Source: Nocardioides sp. Root1257
GTDB taxonomy: Bacteria; Actinomycetota; Actinomycetes; Propionibacteriales; Nocardioidaceae
Assembly: GCF_001425175.1 (NCBI RefSeq)
Contig: NZ_LMDV01000009.1
Coordinates: 335,613-399,612 of the forward strand
Length of the DNA stretch: 64,000 bases
Reading direction: 5' to 3'
The notes beneath the pieces are model-generated. The model worked only from the letters and a program-made list of their open reading frames with translations. It made no database searches and was not told the DNA's origin. A program made the position numbers and the translations under genes. Below are positions 26,896 to 35,816 of the stretch, one piece after another (the first letter of the stretch is position 1; every line of letters starts with the position of its first letter).

Positions 26896-27594
26896 TCAAG
26901 CCGACCAGAGGGGAGGACCGGGACGCCGGCCCGGACTCATCGGTCGGGCGGATCGGTCCCAGAAGGCCAGGTAGAGCGCGACCGCGCCGCCGACGAGCTC
27001 CCAGTCGGCGGCCGGCAGGTCGGGTCGCGGCCCGACCCCGCGCCGCACGACCGCCGGCTGCGGGCCGATGCGCACCAGCCACCAGTCGGGCGCGTCGTCG
27101 GGGGCCACGATCAGCACCGCGTCCTCCTCGGCGCGCAGCCGTGCCATCGCGCGGGTCGGGAGGCCCGTCAGCAGGTCGTCGATGCCGTCGGCCGCGAGGT
27201 CGGCGGAGATCCAGGTCTCGGCCGGGTCGGGGGGCCGGCCGAAGACGGCGGCCAGCGCGTCGACAGCGTTCATGGTGGTCTGGTGGCAGGCCCGGCGCGC
27301 CCAGGCGTCCTGGGGCGAGCGGGTCAGCGCCTCCACGAGCTCGATCGCGCCGTCGCGCAGCCAGTCGAGCGGGTCGCCCGTCACCGGTTCCACCGGCCCG
27401 ACCTCCGCGCCGCGCAACCGCGCGGCGGTCTCCCGGTGCGCCTCGCCCTGGTGCACGACCAGGTCACGCACCGTCCACCCGGCGCGGGTCGGCACCGGCG
27501 CGTCGAGGCCCGCGCGATCGGCGTACCGCACGAACGCGACCATCGCGGCGCGCAGGCCCTCCAGGTGGCGGGCCAGGGGAAGCTGGGTGGGCAC
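26896..27594 (-). CDS. TIGR03083/DinB-type protein (maleylpyruvate isomerase-like family)
   Basis: About 232 residues. The N-terminal four-helix bundle has TRAGWTVRDLVVHQGEAHRE, with the metal-ligand His of mycothiol-dependent and DinB-like proteins, then ARRACHQTTMNAVDALAAV with the second ligand segment. The C-terminal half is the small domain found in many actinobacterial members. Function is not known; characterised relatives are mycothiol-dependent isomerases and transferases. The start is uncertain: GTG 27594 is used, with another in-frame GTG eight codons earlier. Confidence 0.72.
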   Translation of the reverse strand: MPTQLPLARHLEGLRAAMVAFVRYADRAGLDAPVPTRAGWTVRDLVVHQGEAHRETAARLRGAEVGPVEPVTGDPLDWLRDGAIELVEALTRSPQDAWARRACHQTTMNAVDALAAVFGRPPDPAETWISADLAADGIDDLLTGLPTRAMARLRAEEDAVLIVAPDDAPDWWLVRIGPQPAVVRRGVGPRPDLPAADWELVGGAVALYLAFWDRSARPMSPGRRPGPPLWSA

Positions 27595-27649
27595 CCGTCG
27601 AGCGTGACATCCCACCCGGAGAACGGCATCCGGATTTAGGCTGCACACC

Positions 27650-28417
27650 GTGCCCGACTCACCGACCGTCCGACTCGCCGTCCTCGTCGACGCCGACAAC
27701 ATCTCGCCGTCGCACTCCGCGGCCATCCTCGCGGAGCTCGCGCGGTACGGCGTACCCACCGTGAAGCGGGCGTACGGCGACTGGACGACCCAGCAGCTGA
27801 CCGGCTGGAAGTCGGAGCTCGGCCGCCACGCCATCCAGCCCATCCAGCAGTTCGCCAACACCGTCGGCAAGAACTCCACCGACTCGGCGCTGATCATCGA
27901 CGCGATGGACCTGCTCTACTCCGGCAACCTCGACGCCTTCGCGATCGTCTCCAGCGACAGCGACTTCACCCGGCTCGCCACCCGGCTGCGCGAGTCCGGC
28001 AAGACCGTCTACGGCCTGGGCCGACGTCGCACGCCGGCCGCGCTGCAGTCCGCCGTCGACAAGTTCATCTTCCTCGAGGTGCTGCAGGAGGAGGGCGCCG
28101 AGCCCACCGAGGACGAGCCGACCGACGACTCCGTCGACGCGCTGCCCGAGCTCCGACCGATCCTCGAGGGCGCGATCCGCAGCACCGCCCAGGACGACGG
28201 CTGGTCGCTGCTCGGCATGATCGGCTCCTACCTGGGCAAGGCGCACGCGTCGTTCGACCCGCGCCACTACGGCTACAGCCGGCTCATCCAGCTCGCCAAG
28301 GACCAGGACTACCTCGAGGTCGACCACCAGGAGGGCAGCCAGCCCCGGGTCCGGCTGCGTCCGCAGCGAACCTCCAAGAAGTCGGCGGCGAAGAAGACCG
28401 CCGCCAAGAAGGGCTGA
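27650..28417 (+). CDS. NYN-domain ribonuclease-like protein with OST-HTH/LOTUS domain
   Basis: 255 residues. The N-terminal NYN (PIN-like) domain spans about residues 5-145, with acidic metal-site motifs in VLVDADNISPSH, DSALIIDAMDLLY and IVSSDSDFTRLATRL. An OST-HTH/LOTUS domain follows (about 160-240: WSLLGMIGSYLGKAHASFDP), a fold known to bind G-rich or structured RNA. The protein ends in a Lys/Ala tail (KKSAAKKTAAKKG) that may contact nucleic acid. The family is widespread but its bacterial substrate is undefined; RNA processing or decay is the likely area. Start GTG 27650. Confidence 0.85.
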   Translation: MPDSPTVRLAVLVDADNISPSHSAAILAELARYGVPTVKRAYGDWTTQQLTGWKSELGRHAIQPIQQFANTVGKNSTDSALIIDAMDLLYSGNLDAFAIVSSDSDFTRLATRLRESGKTVYGLGRRRTPAALQSAVDKFIFLEVLQEEGAEPTEDEPTDDSVDALPELRPILEGAIRSTAQDDGWSLLGMIGSYLGKAHASFDPRHYGYSRLIQLAKDQDYLEVDHQEGSQPRVRLRPQRTSKKSAAKKTAAKKG

Positions 28418-28418
28418 C

Positions 28419-29048
28419 TCAGCGGTCCAGCAGCGCGCGGTACTTCTCGCGGTCGGCGTTCATCTGCCAGCCCGGGTCGTCCGCCGGCGGCGCCCAGGCG
28501 TCGTCCAGCTTGCCCTGCTTGAGCTCCTCGATGGTCTCGCGCAGCCAGGCGAGCTCGGCGACGGCGAGGTCCAGCCACAGCAGGACGCTGCGGCGCGCGT
28601 GCGGCGGCATGTCGCTGAGCACACCACCGGGCTTGCCCGCGGACAGCTCGGCGACGGTCCGCTCGAGCTCCACCCGGCGCGTGGTCAGGCACCGCACGAC
28701 CCGGCGGTCGTCGAGCAGCGGCAGCATCGAGAACGCGACGTGGAAGGCGCTCGTCTCGTAGAGGTTCACGGTCTCCAGTGCCTCGACGAGCATCCGGTCC
28801 AGCTCCGCACGGCCACTGTCGGTCAGCTCGTAGACGGCGACCTCACGACCGGCGTCCACGAGGTCGTGCCGACGCAGGTGTCCCTGCGCGGTCAGGCTGC
28901 TCAGCCCGTGGTAGATCGACCCCGGGTTGGTGTGCGCCCACCGGTCGACCTGCCACGACAGCAGCTCGCGGCGGATCTGGTAGCCGTTGACCGGTTCGAA
29001 CAGCGCGACCGCACCCAGCAGCAGCATGCGGGTCTCCTGGCCGGCCAT
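28419..29048 (-). CDS. PadR-family transcriptional regulator
   Basis: 209 residues. The N-terminal winged helix begins [20 protein letters not shown] and includes [20 protein letters not shown], the PadR pattern. A long C-terminal helical domain (PadR C-terminal type, about 95-180) mediates dimerisation. The end converges on the NYN gene with a one-base gap, and the start faces away from ppgK. PadR proteins commonly repress efflux genes; the ABC exporter 1.6 kb away is a possible but unproven target. Confidence 0.87.
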   Translation of the reverse strand: MAGQETRMLLLGAVALFEPVNGYQIRRELLSWQVDRWAHTNPGSIYHGLSSLTAQGHLRRHDLVDAGREVAVYELTDSGRAELDRMLVEALETVNLYETSAFHVAFSMLPLLDDRRVVRCLTTRRVELERTVAELSAGKPGGVLSDMPPHARRSVLLWLDLAVAELAWLRETIEELKQGKLDDAWAPPADDPGWQMNADREKYRALLDR

Positions 29049-29090
29049 GCCGTGAGTGTAGAGACAGCGCCCGGGCCGTAGGTTGGTCCC

Positions 29091-29843
29091 ATGGCCAGCG
29101 CACAGCCCTTCGGGATCGACTTCGGCGGCACCGGCATCAAGGGCGCACCCGTCGACCTCGAGACCGGCGACTTCGCCGCGGAGCGCGAGCGGGTCCGCAC
29201 CCCCGAGAAGTCCTCGCCCGAGGCGATCGCGGAGATCTTCGTCGAGCTGCTCGACAAGTTCCCGGACTGCACCGGCGCCGTCGGCGTGACCGTGCCCGGC
29301 GTCGTACGCCACGGCGTTGTGCACTCCGCCGCCAACATCGACAAGTCGTGGGTCGGGACCGACGCCGACAAGCTCTTCACCGACGCCACCGGCCGCGACG
29401 TGCACGTCGTCAACGACGCGGACGCCGCCGGCCTCGCCGAGGTGCGGTACGGCGCGGCGCGCGGCCGCTCCGGCCTCGTCATCGTGACCACGCTCGGCAC
29501 CGGGATCGGCTCGGCCCTCGTCAACGACGGCATCCTGGTCCCCAACTCCGAGCTCGGCCACCTCGAGATCGACGGCCACGACGCCGAGTCGCGCGCGGCC
29601 AACAGCGCCCGCACCCGCGAGGACCTGTCCTGGGAGCACTGGGCCAAGCGGCTCACGAAGTACTACCGGACCCTCGAGATGCTCTTCTCCCCCGACCTCT
29701 TCGTGGTCGGCGGCGGCGTGAGCAAGGAATCGGACGAGTTCCTGCCGCTCCTCGACATCAGCACCGAGATCATCCCCGCGCAGCTGCGCAACAAGGCCGG
29801 CGTCGTCGGTGCCGCGCTCTACGCCTCCGAGGGCGGCGGCTGA
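29091..29843 (+). CDS. ppgK: Polyphosphate glucokinase
   Basis: Phosphorylates glucose using polyphosphate (or ATP), characteristic of actinobacteria. The 250-residue ROK-fold enzyme has the phosphate loop [20 protein letters not shown], the sugar site [11 protein letters not shown] with catalytic Asp, [11 protein letters not shown], and the [13 protein letters not shown] segment typical of PPGKs; the zinc motif of regulatory ROK proteins is absent. Start at ATG 29091. Its last 25 bp overlap the convergent MarR gene. It could take up glucose released by the galactosidase locus, but it is not linked to it by operon. Confidence 0.93.
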   Translation: MASAQPFGIDFGGTGIKGAPVDLETGDFAAERERVRTPEKSSPEAIAEIFVELLDKFPDCTGAVGVTVPGVVRHGVVHSAANIDKSWVGTDADKLFTDATGRDVHVVNDADAAGLAEVRYGAARGRSGLVIVTTLGTGIGSALVNDGILVPNSELGHLEIDGHDAESRAANSARTREDLSWEHWAKRLTKYYRTLEMLFSPDLFVVGGGVSKESDEFLPLLDISTEIIPAQLRNKAGVVGAALYASEGGG

Positions 29844-30298
29844 GTCTCGAGCTGCTGGAGCGCGGCGATCGCGCCGCGCAGGTAGCGCTCGACGACGGCT
29901 CGCTCCTCGTCGCTGAACGAGGCGTCCAGGCGGTCGAGCGCGACGAACATCGGCAGCAGGTGCGCCAGCATCTCCTCGCGACCCGAGTCCGTGACCTGGA
30001 CCTGGGTACGCCGCCGGTCCTGCTCGTGCGCCTCGCGCTCCACGTGCCCGCGCTGGACCAGGCGGTCGACCAGTCCGGTCGAGGCCGCCGTGCTGACGTC
30101 GAGGATCCGGGCGAGCTCGGCGGGCCCGAGCGGGGCGCGCATGAGGTGCTCCATCGCCACCAGGTGGCTCTCGGACAGCCCGGCGCGCCGGGCGATCACG
30201 TGGCGCAGTCGGCGTCCGGTCTCGATCAGCTCGCGCAGGGCGAGCAGGCTGCCGGTCTGCTGCCACCCCTCCGTGAACGAGCTCGCAGGACCCGCCAT
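29819..30298 (-). CDS. MarR-family regulator
   Basis: 159 residues with the MarR winged helix: GLSESHLVAMEHLMRAPLGP, then AELARILDVSTAASTGLVDR and the wing EREAHEQDRRRTQVQVTDSG. It is divergent from an MMPL transporter gene with a 75-bp gap holding a palindrome at 30317-30335, so it most likely represses itself and that transporter and is relieved by a small toxic ligand. Confidence 0.89.
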   Translation of the reverse strand: MAGPASSFTEGWQQTGSLLALRELIETGRRLRHVIARRAGLSESHLVAMEHLMRAPLGPAELARILDVSTAASTGLVDRLVQRGHVEREAHEQDRRRTQVQVTDSGREEMLAHLLPMFVALDRLDASFSDEERAVVERYLRGAIAALQQLETQPPPSEA

Positions 30299-30316
30299 TT
30301 TGCCTCACTTGATTAG

Positions 30317-30335
30317 TTGCTAAGTTAGTTAGCGA
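30317..30335. promoter_or_regulatory. MarR operator between marR and the MMPL gene
   Basis: TTGCTAA-GTTAG-TTAGCGA is an inverted repeat with six of seven arm positions paired, in a locally AT-rich patch. It lies 19 bp from the MarR start and 38 bp from the transporter ATG. Confidence 0.65.
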
Positions 30336-30373
30336 TTGTACGGCGACCCGCCACGCCTGACCAGGAGGCTCTC

Positions 30374-32362
30374 ATGCACGCCACGACGATCATCGCCGGT
30401 CGCCGTACCGCCTGGGCCTTCGCCCTGGTCCCCATCCTGCTCGCCCTCGCCGTCATCGGGGGCGTCGGCGAGGCCCAGCACGATGCCGACTCGCGCGACC
30501 TGCTGCCGGACCACGCCGACAGCACCACCGCAGCGTGGCTGACCGACGAGCTGCCGCAGGAGACCACCGAGGCCGCGATCGTGCTCTGGACGGCGGACTC
30601 CGGGCAGCTGAGCGACAGCGCACTCGCCGCGATCAAGCCGCAGGCGGAGGGCCCGTTCGTGCCGGCGGAGGACGGCACCGCCGCGTTCACGGTCGTCCCC
30701 GTGCCGGCGGGCAACGCCGACACCGTCGGCGAGCGGGTCGAGGAGCTCCGCGACCGGCTGCGCGCCGATGCCCCCGACGGCGTGACCGTGCAGGTGACCG
30801 GACCCGCGGGTGTCCACGCCGACCTGGGCAAGGTCTTCGACGGTGCCGACCTGCGCCTGCTGCTCGCCACCATGCTGATCGTGGCGGTGCTGCTCGTGGT
30901 GACCTACCGCAGCCCGGTCCTCTGGCTGGTCCCGCTCGTGGTCGTCGGGCTCGCCGACCGGGTCGCGGTCGTGGCGGCCACCCACACGCTGGACGCCGCC
31001 GGCCTGCCCTGGGACGGCACCACGACGGGCGTGCTCTCCGTGCTGGTCTTCGGCGCGGGCACCGACTACGCCCTGCTGCTGATCTCCCGCTACCGCGACG
31101 AGCTGCGCGTCACCGCGTCCCGGCACGAGGCGATGGCGCACGCGCTGCGCCGTACGTCGGAGGCGGTGCTGGGCAGCGCGACGACCGTGTTCCTCGCGGT
31201 CCTCACGCTGCTGCTCTCGCTCACCCCGGCCACTCGCGGCCTCGGGCTCGCCTGTGCCGTCGGTGTCGTCGTCGCCGCGGCGTTCGCGCTGGTGGTGCTG
31301 CCGGCGACGCTGGTCCTGTGCGGTCGCTGGGTCTTCTGGCCGATGGTGCCGCGGCACGGCGACACCTCCCAGGCCGACCGGGACGGCGTCTTCCACCGGG
31401 TCGGTCGGCTGGTCGCACGCCGGCCCGGGGCGGTCGTGACCGGCACGCTGGTGCTGCTCGCGGTGCTGGCGAGCGGCCTGGTCGGGATGCGCTTCGGGCT
31501 CGACGAGGCCGACCAGCTGCTCGACCGGCCCGAGGCCGTCACCGCGGCCGACCGGCTCGCGGAGTCGTTCCCGGCGGGCACCGTCGAGCCGACGCAGGTG
31601 CTGACGCGGGCCGACGGCGACCAGGTGCTCGCCGCGGTCGAGGGGACCGAGGGCGTCGAGTCCGCACGGGTGAGCGCCGAGGGTGGGGGTCTCACCCAGA
31701 TCGAGGCGGTCCTCGCGGCGGACCCGGGATCGGCGGCCGCCCGGGCGACGGTCGGCGACCTCCGCGACGCGCTCGACGGCGTACCCGACACCTACGTCGG
31801 CGGCAACGAGGCGGAGGCGGTCGACGGTCGGGCCGCCGCGGCGCGCGACCTGCGACTGATCGTCCCGCTCATCCTCGTGATGGTGCTGCTCGGCCTCGCC
31901 GCGCTGCTGCGCTCGCTGCTGGGGCCGGTGCTGCTCGTGCTCTCGGTGGTCGCGACGTACGTCGCCGCGCTCGGCGCCTCGTGGTGGATCTTCTCCACGG
32001 TCTTCGACTTCGCGGCCGTCGACCTGAAGATCCCGCTCTTCGCGTTCCTCTTCCTGGTCGCGCTGGGCGTCGACTACAACATCTTCCTGGTCACCCGAGC
32101 CCGGGAGGAGGCCGCCGAGCACGGCTCCCGCGAGGGCATGCTGCGCGCCCTCGCCGTCACCGGCGGCGTCATCACCAGCGCCGGCATCCTGCTGGCGGCG
32201 GTGTTCGCCGTGCTCGGCGTGCTGCCCCTGGTCGCCCTCGCCCAGCTCGGCACGATCATCTGCGTCGGCGTCCTGCTCGACACGCTCGTCGTGCGCACCA
32301 TGCTGGTGCCGGCGATCGCCGTGCTCCTGGGCGACCGGTTCTGGTGGCCGCGCCGGGTGTGA
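30374..32362 (+). CDS. MMPL-family (RND) membrane transporter, MarR-controlled
   Basis: 662 residues with the duplicated MMPL layout: one N-terminal helix, an external domain (about 35-150), five helices, then a second external domain (about 360-480) and five more helices. GAGTDYALLLISRYRDELR near residue 228 and VALGVDYNIFLVTRAREEAA near 568 are the proton-relay Asp-Tyr signatures of each half. ATG 30374 follows AGGAGG. Cargo may be a lipid, siderophore or drug. The MarR neighbour favours a detoxification role. Confidence 0.9.
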   Translation: MHATTIIAGRRTAWAFALVPILLALAVIGGVGEAQHDADSRDLLPDHADSTTAAWLTDELPQETTEAAIVLWTADSGQLSDSALAAIKPQAEGPFVPAEDGTAAFTVVPVPAGNADTVGERVEELRDRLRADAPDGVTVQVTGPAGVHADLGKVFDGADLRLLLATMLIVAVLLVVTYRSPVLWLVPLVVVGLADRVAVVAATHTLDAAGLPWDGTTTGVLSVLVFGAGTDYALLLISRYRDELRVTASRHEAMAHALRRTSEAVLGSATTVFLAVLTLLLSLTPATRGLGLACAVGVVVAAAFALVVLPATLVLCGRWVFWPMVPRHGDTSQADRDGVFHRVGRLVARRPGAVVTGTLVLLAVLASGLVGMRFGLDEADQLLDRPEAVTAADRLAESFPAGTVEPTQVLTRADGDQVLAAVEGTEGVESARVSAEGGGLTQIEAVLAADPGSAAARATVGDLRDALDGVPDTYVGGNEAEAVDGRAAAARDLRLIVPLILVMVLLGLAALLRSLLGPVLLVLSVVATYVAALGASWWIFSTVFDFAAVDLKIPLFAFLFLVALGVDYNIFLVTRAREEAAEHGSREGMLRALAVTGGVITSAGILLAAVFAVLGVLPLVALAQLGTIICVGVLLDTLVVRTMLVPAIAVLLGDRFWWPRRV

Positions 32363-32414
32363 CGTGCGTGGTTGGCCTTCGCAGTTGTCGCTGGTCGCTG
32401 GTCCGGCGTGTCGT

Positions 32415-32480
32415 GCGGGTTTCACCGGCTGGCCGCCAAAACCCGCAGACCTGTCGACCGAAACCTGCACGACCCGCCGG
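32415..32480. repeat. Intergenic repeat, copy A
   Basis: A 32-bp quasi-palindrome (32415-32446, starting GCGGGTTTCACCGGCTG and ending AACCCGC) is followed by a 23-bp segment (32458-32480, starting CCGAAACCTGCACGAC). Both parts recur as copy B at 33596-33668. The GCGGGTTT/AAACCCGC ends can form a REP-like hairpin. It occupies most of the 160-bp gap after the MMPL gene. Confidence 0.7.
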
Positions 32481-32522
32481 TCCCGGTCCGCGCGCCGCGC
32501 GGGGTTCGGCTGACAGGCCAGG

Positions 32523-33478
32523 TCACGCCGCCCAGAGCTGCCCGGCCAACGTCGCGCGGATCCGGGCAGCCGTACGCTCGGGCTCGAACAGGTCCGCCCA
32601 GGTGATTCGGATGCAGCGCCAGCCCGTGATCCCGCAGATCCGCTCCTCTCGGCGCTTCTCACGCAGCACCGCGTCGACAACCGACTCTCCCGGCCGTCGG
32701 TGGCGCAGATACTTCTCCTTGCCGTCGAACTCGAGGAACACCCGAGCTCGGGCCAGGCGAAGTCGACGCGGCCGGCGAGTCGGCCGCTGGCGTCGAACAC
32801 CTCGACCTGGAGCTGCGGCTTCGGCAGGTGCTGGCGCCAGAACAGGTGCAGGCTCCGCGACTCACCGGCCGACTCGCAGCGACCGTCGGCCAGTCCGAGC
32901 ACGATCGGTGTCGTCGCGGTGTAGGGGTCGTGCTCCAGCCCAGCAGCCCGCCGTTCGAGCAGCTCGAGCGTCGTCTCCTCGGCGTGCAGGAGGCCGTTGA
33001 TGGTGACGAGTGCGTGGGGTACGTCGGCGATCGCGATCATGTCGAGGGCGGTGCGCGTTCCGGACGTGACGGGGATGCCGTCCCGGACGGTCAGGTCCTC
33101 GGCGAGCAGGTGGCCACGGTGCTGGACCTTGCCACCGGCACGGCGGCTCGCCTTGTGGTCCAACCTCGCCAGGTGCACCTCCGGCCCCATGTCCCAGACG
33201 GGCGCGCCGAGCACGTCGGCCGCACTCGGTCCCGCCAGCGCGACCCGGGAGCGTGCGCAACGCAGGGTGGCGAGCGCGACGAGCTTCCGTCGGTCGACGT
33301 CGTCGAGCCCACGCCAGTGCCCGCCCTCGGTGTAGGCACCGTGCCGTAGGCGGTGGAGCGCTCCGGCCCGCGTCATCCGGGCGATGGCGCGGTCGTCGTA
33401 CCCACCCGCGAGCAGCTCGCGCGTCAGCAGGACGTGGTCGTTGGTCAGGTCGATGGACGTCAGCGAGATCAAGGTCAT
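32523..33478 (-). pseudogene. AbiEi-like antitoxin/DUF559 nuclease-like protein, frameshifted
   Basis: The intact product would be about 318 residues: an N-terminal AbiEi-type winged-helix region (LLTRELLAGGYDDRAIARM, residues about 14-33), a middle domain, and a C-terminal DUF559 (Vsr-like endonuclease fold) domain. The reading frame breaks after RVDFAWPELG at a run of three G (32741-32743 on the + strand as CCC). One extra base there would continue directly into VFLEFDGKEKYLRHRRPGES and on to WRCIRITWADLF, the conserved nuclease-like core. So the gene lacks one base, by mutation or sequencing error. Such AbiEi-DUF559 genes are common singletons in Nocardioides and mycobacteria. It is flanked by related repeats at 32415 and 33596. 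Confidence 0.8.
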
Positions 33479-33595
33479 GCAGATCCGTGGCCCCGCACGC
33501 GAAGGATCACCCAATGACATCCGAGCGCTGTGGACAGGGGCGTCGACTCACAGGCGTACGCCGGAAACCGGCCTGCGGCGGTCAGCACCCGTCAG

Positions 33596-33668
33596 CCGAA
33601 ACCCGCACGACGCGCCGGCGCTTGTCGGCGAGTCGCGCGGGTTCTGGCGGTCAGCCGGTGAAACCCGC
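33596..33668. repeat. Intergenic repeat, copy B
   Basis: The 23-bp segment (33596-33618) is in the same orientation as in copy A with two mismatches. The 32-bp quasi-palindrome (33637-33668) matches copy A in inverted orientation with two mismatches. It ends 10 bp before the malic enzyme stop codon. Confidence 0.7.
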
Positions 33669-33678
33669 AGACACGCCC

Positions 33679-35058
<1,380 letters not shown>

Positions 35059-35151
35059 GCCCCGACCCTCCCCCCGGCCCGCGGTTACCGGCAAGTCGCG
35101 ACCGCCATACCTGCCATCACGCCGGGTCGCGGTGTGACGACCGCCACAAGT

Positions 35152-35176
35152 TTGCACTTCTGGATTTAAAGTGCAA
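35152..35176. promoter_or_regulatory. TetR operator overlapping the start region
   Basis: TTGCACTT (35152-35159) and AAGTGCAA (35169-35176) are exact inverted repeats with a 9-bp spacer. A third half-site, TGCACTT, follows at 35180-35186 just inside the first ATG. Binding would block transcription of the tetR-mmpL unit. Confidence 0.72.
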
Positions 35177-35178
35177 GA

Positions 35179-35781
35179 ATGCACTTCATGACCGAGAGTG
35201 CAACGAGCCTGCGTGAGCAGAAGAGGTGGGAGACCAGCCAGCGGATCACCCTCTGCGCCCAGGTGCTCACCGACGAGCACGGGCTCGACGGCTTCACCCT
35301 GGAGGAGCTGGCCGAGGCCGCCGAGGTCTCGCGCCGCACCCTCTTCAACTACTTCCCGAGCAAGCTCGACGCCGTTCTCGGCGAGCACCCCGAGATCAAG
35401 CCCGAGACCCTGGCGACGTTCATCGCCGGCGGACCGCACGGCGACCTGATCGAGGACCTCGCCGAGCTCGCCCGCGAGGCGCTCGCCGCGAAGGAGGCCG
35501 ACCGCGGGTCGTTCGCCCGGGTCCGCCGCATCATGTCCGCCAACCCCCGCCTGCTCGCCGCCGCGCACGAGCGCTTCGAGCTGATCACCGAGGAGTTCAC
35601 CCAGCTCCTGCTCGAGCGCGAGGGACCCGAGTTCGGGGCGACCCGCTCCCGCCTGCTGCTCCGCCTGCTGCTGGCCCTCTTCGACTCCGCTCTCTTCGAG
35701 CTGCTCGACGAGGACCAGCCCCGCACGCTCGCCGAGATCTTCGACAGCCTGCTCGCCTCCGCGCGCGAGCTCTTCGCCTGA
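35179..35781 (+). CDS. TetR-family regulator of an MMPL transporter
   Basis: 200 residues (or 197 if ATG 35188 is used). The helix-turn-helix is FTLEELAEAAEVSRRTLFNY followed by FPSKLDAV, typical of TetR regulators of efflux genes. The C-terminal helical domain includes LLLRLLLALFDSALFELLDE. The gene precedes an MMPL transporter by 35 bp, and the palindrome at its own start implies autoregulation of the pair. Confidence 0.89.
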   Translation: MHFMTESATSLREQKRWETSQRITLCAQVLTDEHGLDGFTLEELAEAAEVSRRTLFNYFPSKLDAVLGEHPEIKPETLATFIAGGPHGDLIEDLAELAREALAAKEADRGSFARVRRIMSANPRLLAAAHERFELITEEFTQLLLEREGPEFGATRSRLLLRLLLALFDSALFELLDEDQPRTLAEIFDSLLASARELFA

Positions 35782-35816
35782 CCTTCCACCCACCCACCCA
35801 CAGGAAGCCCACACCC

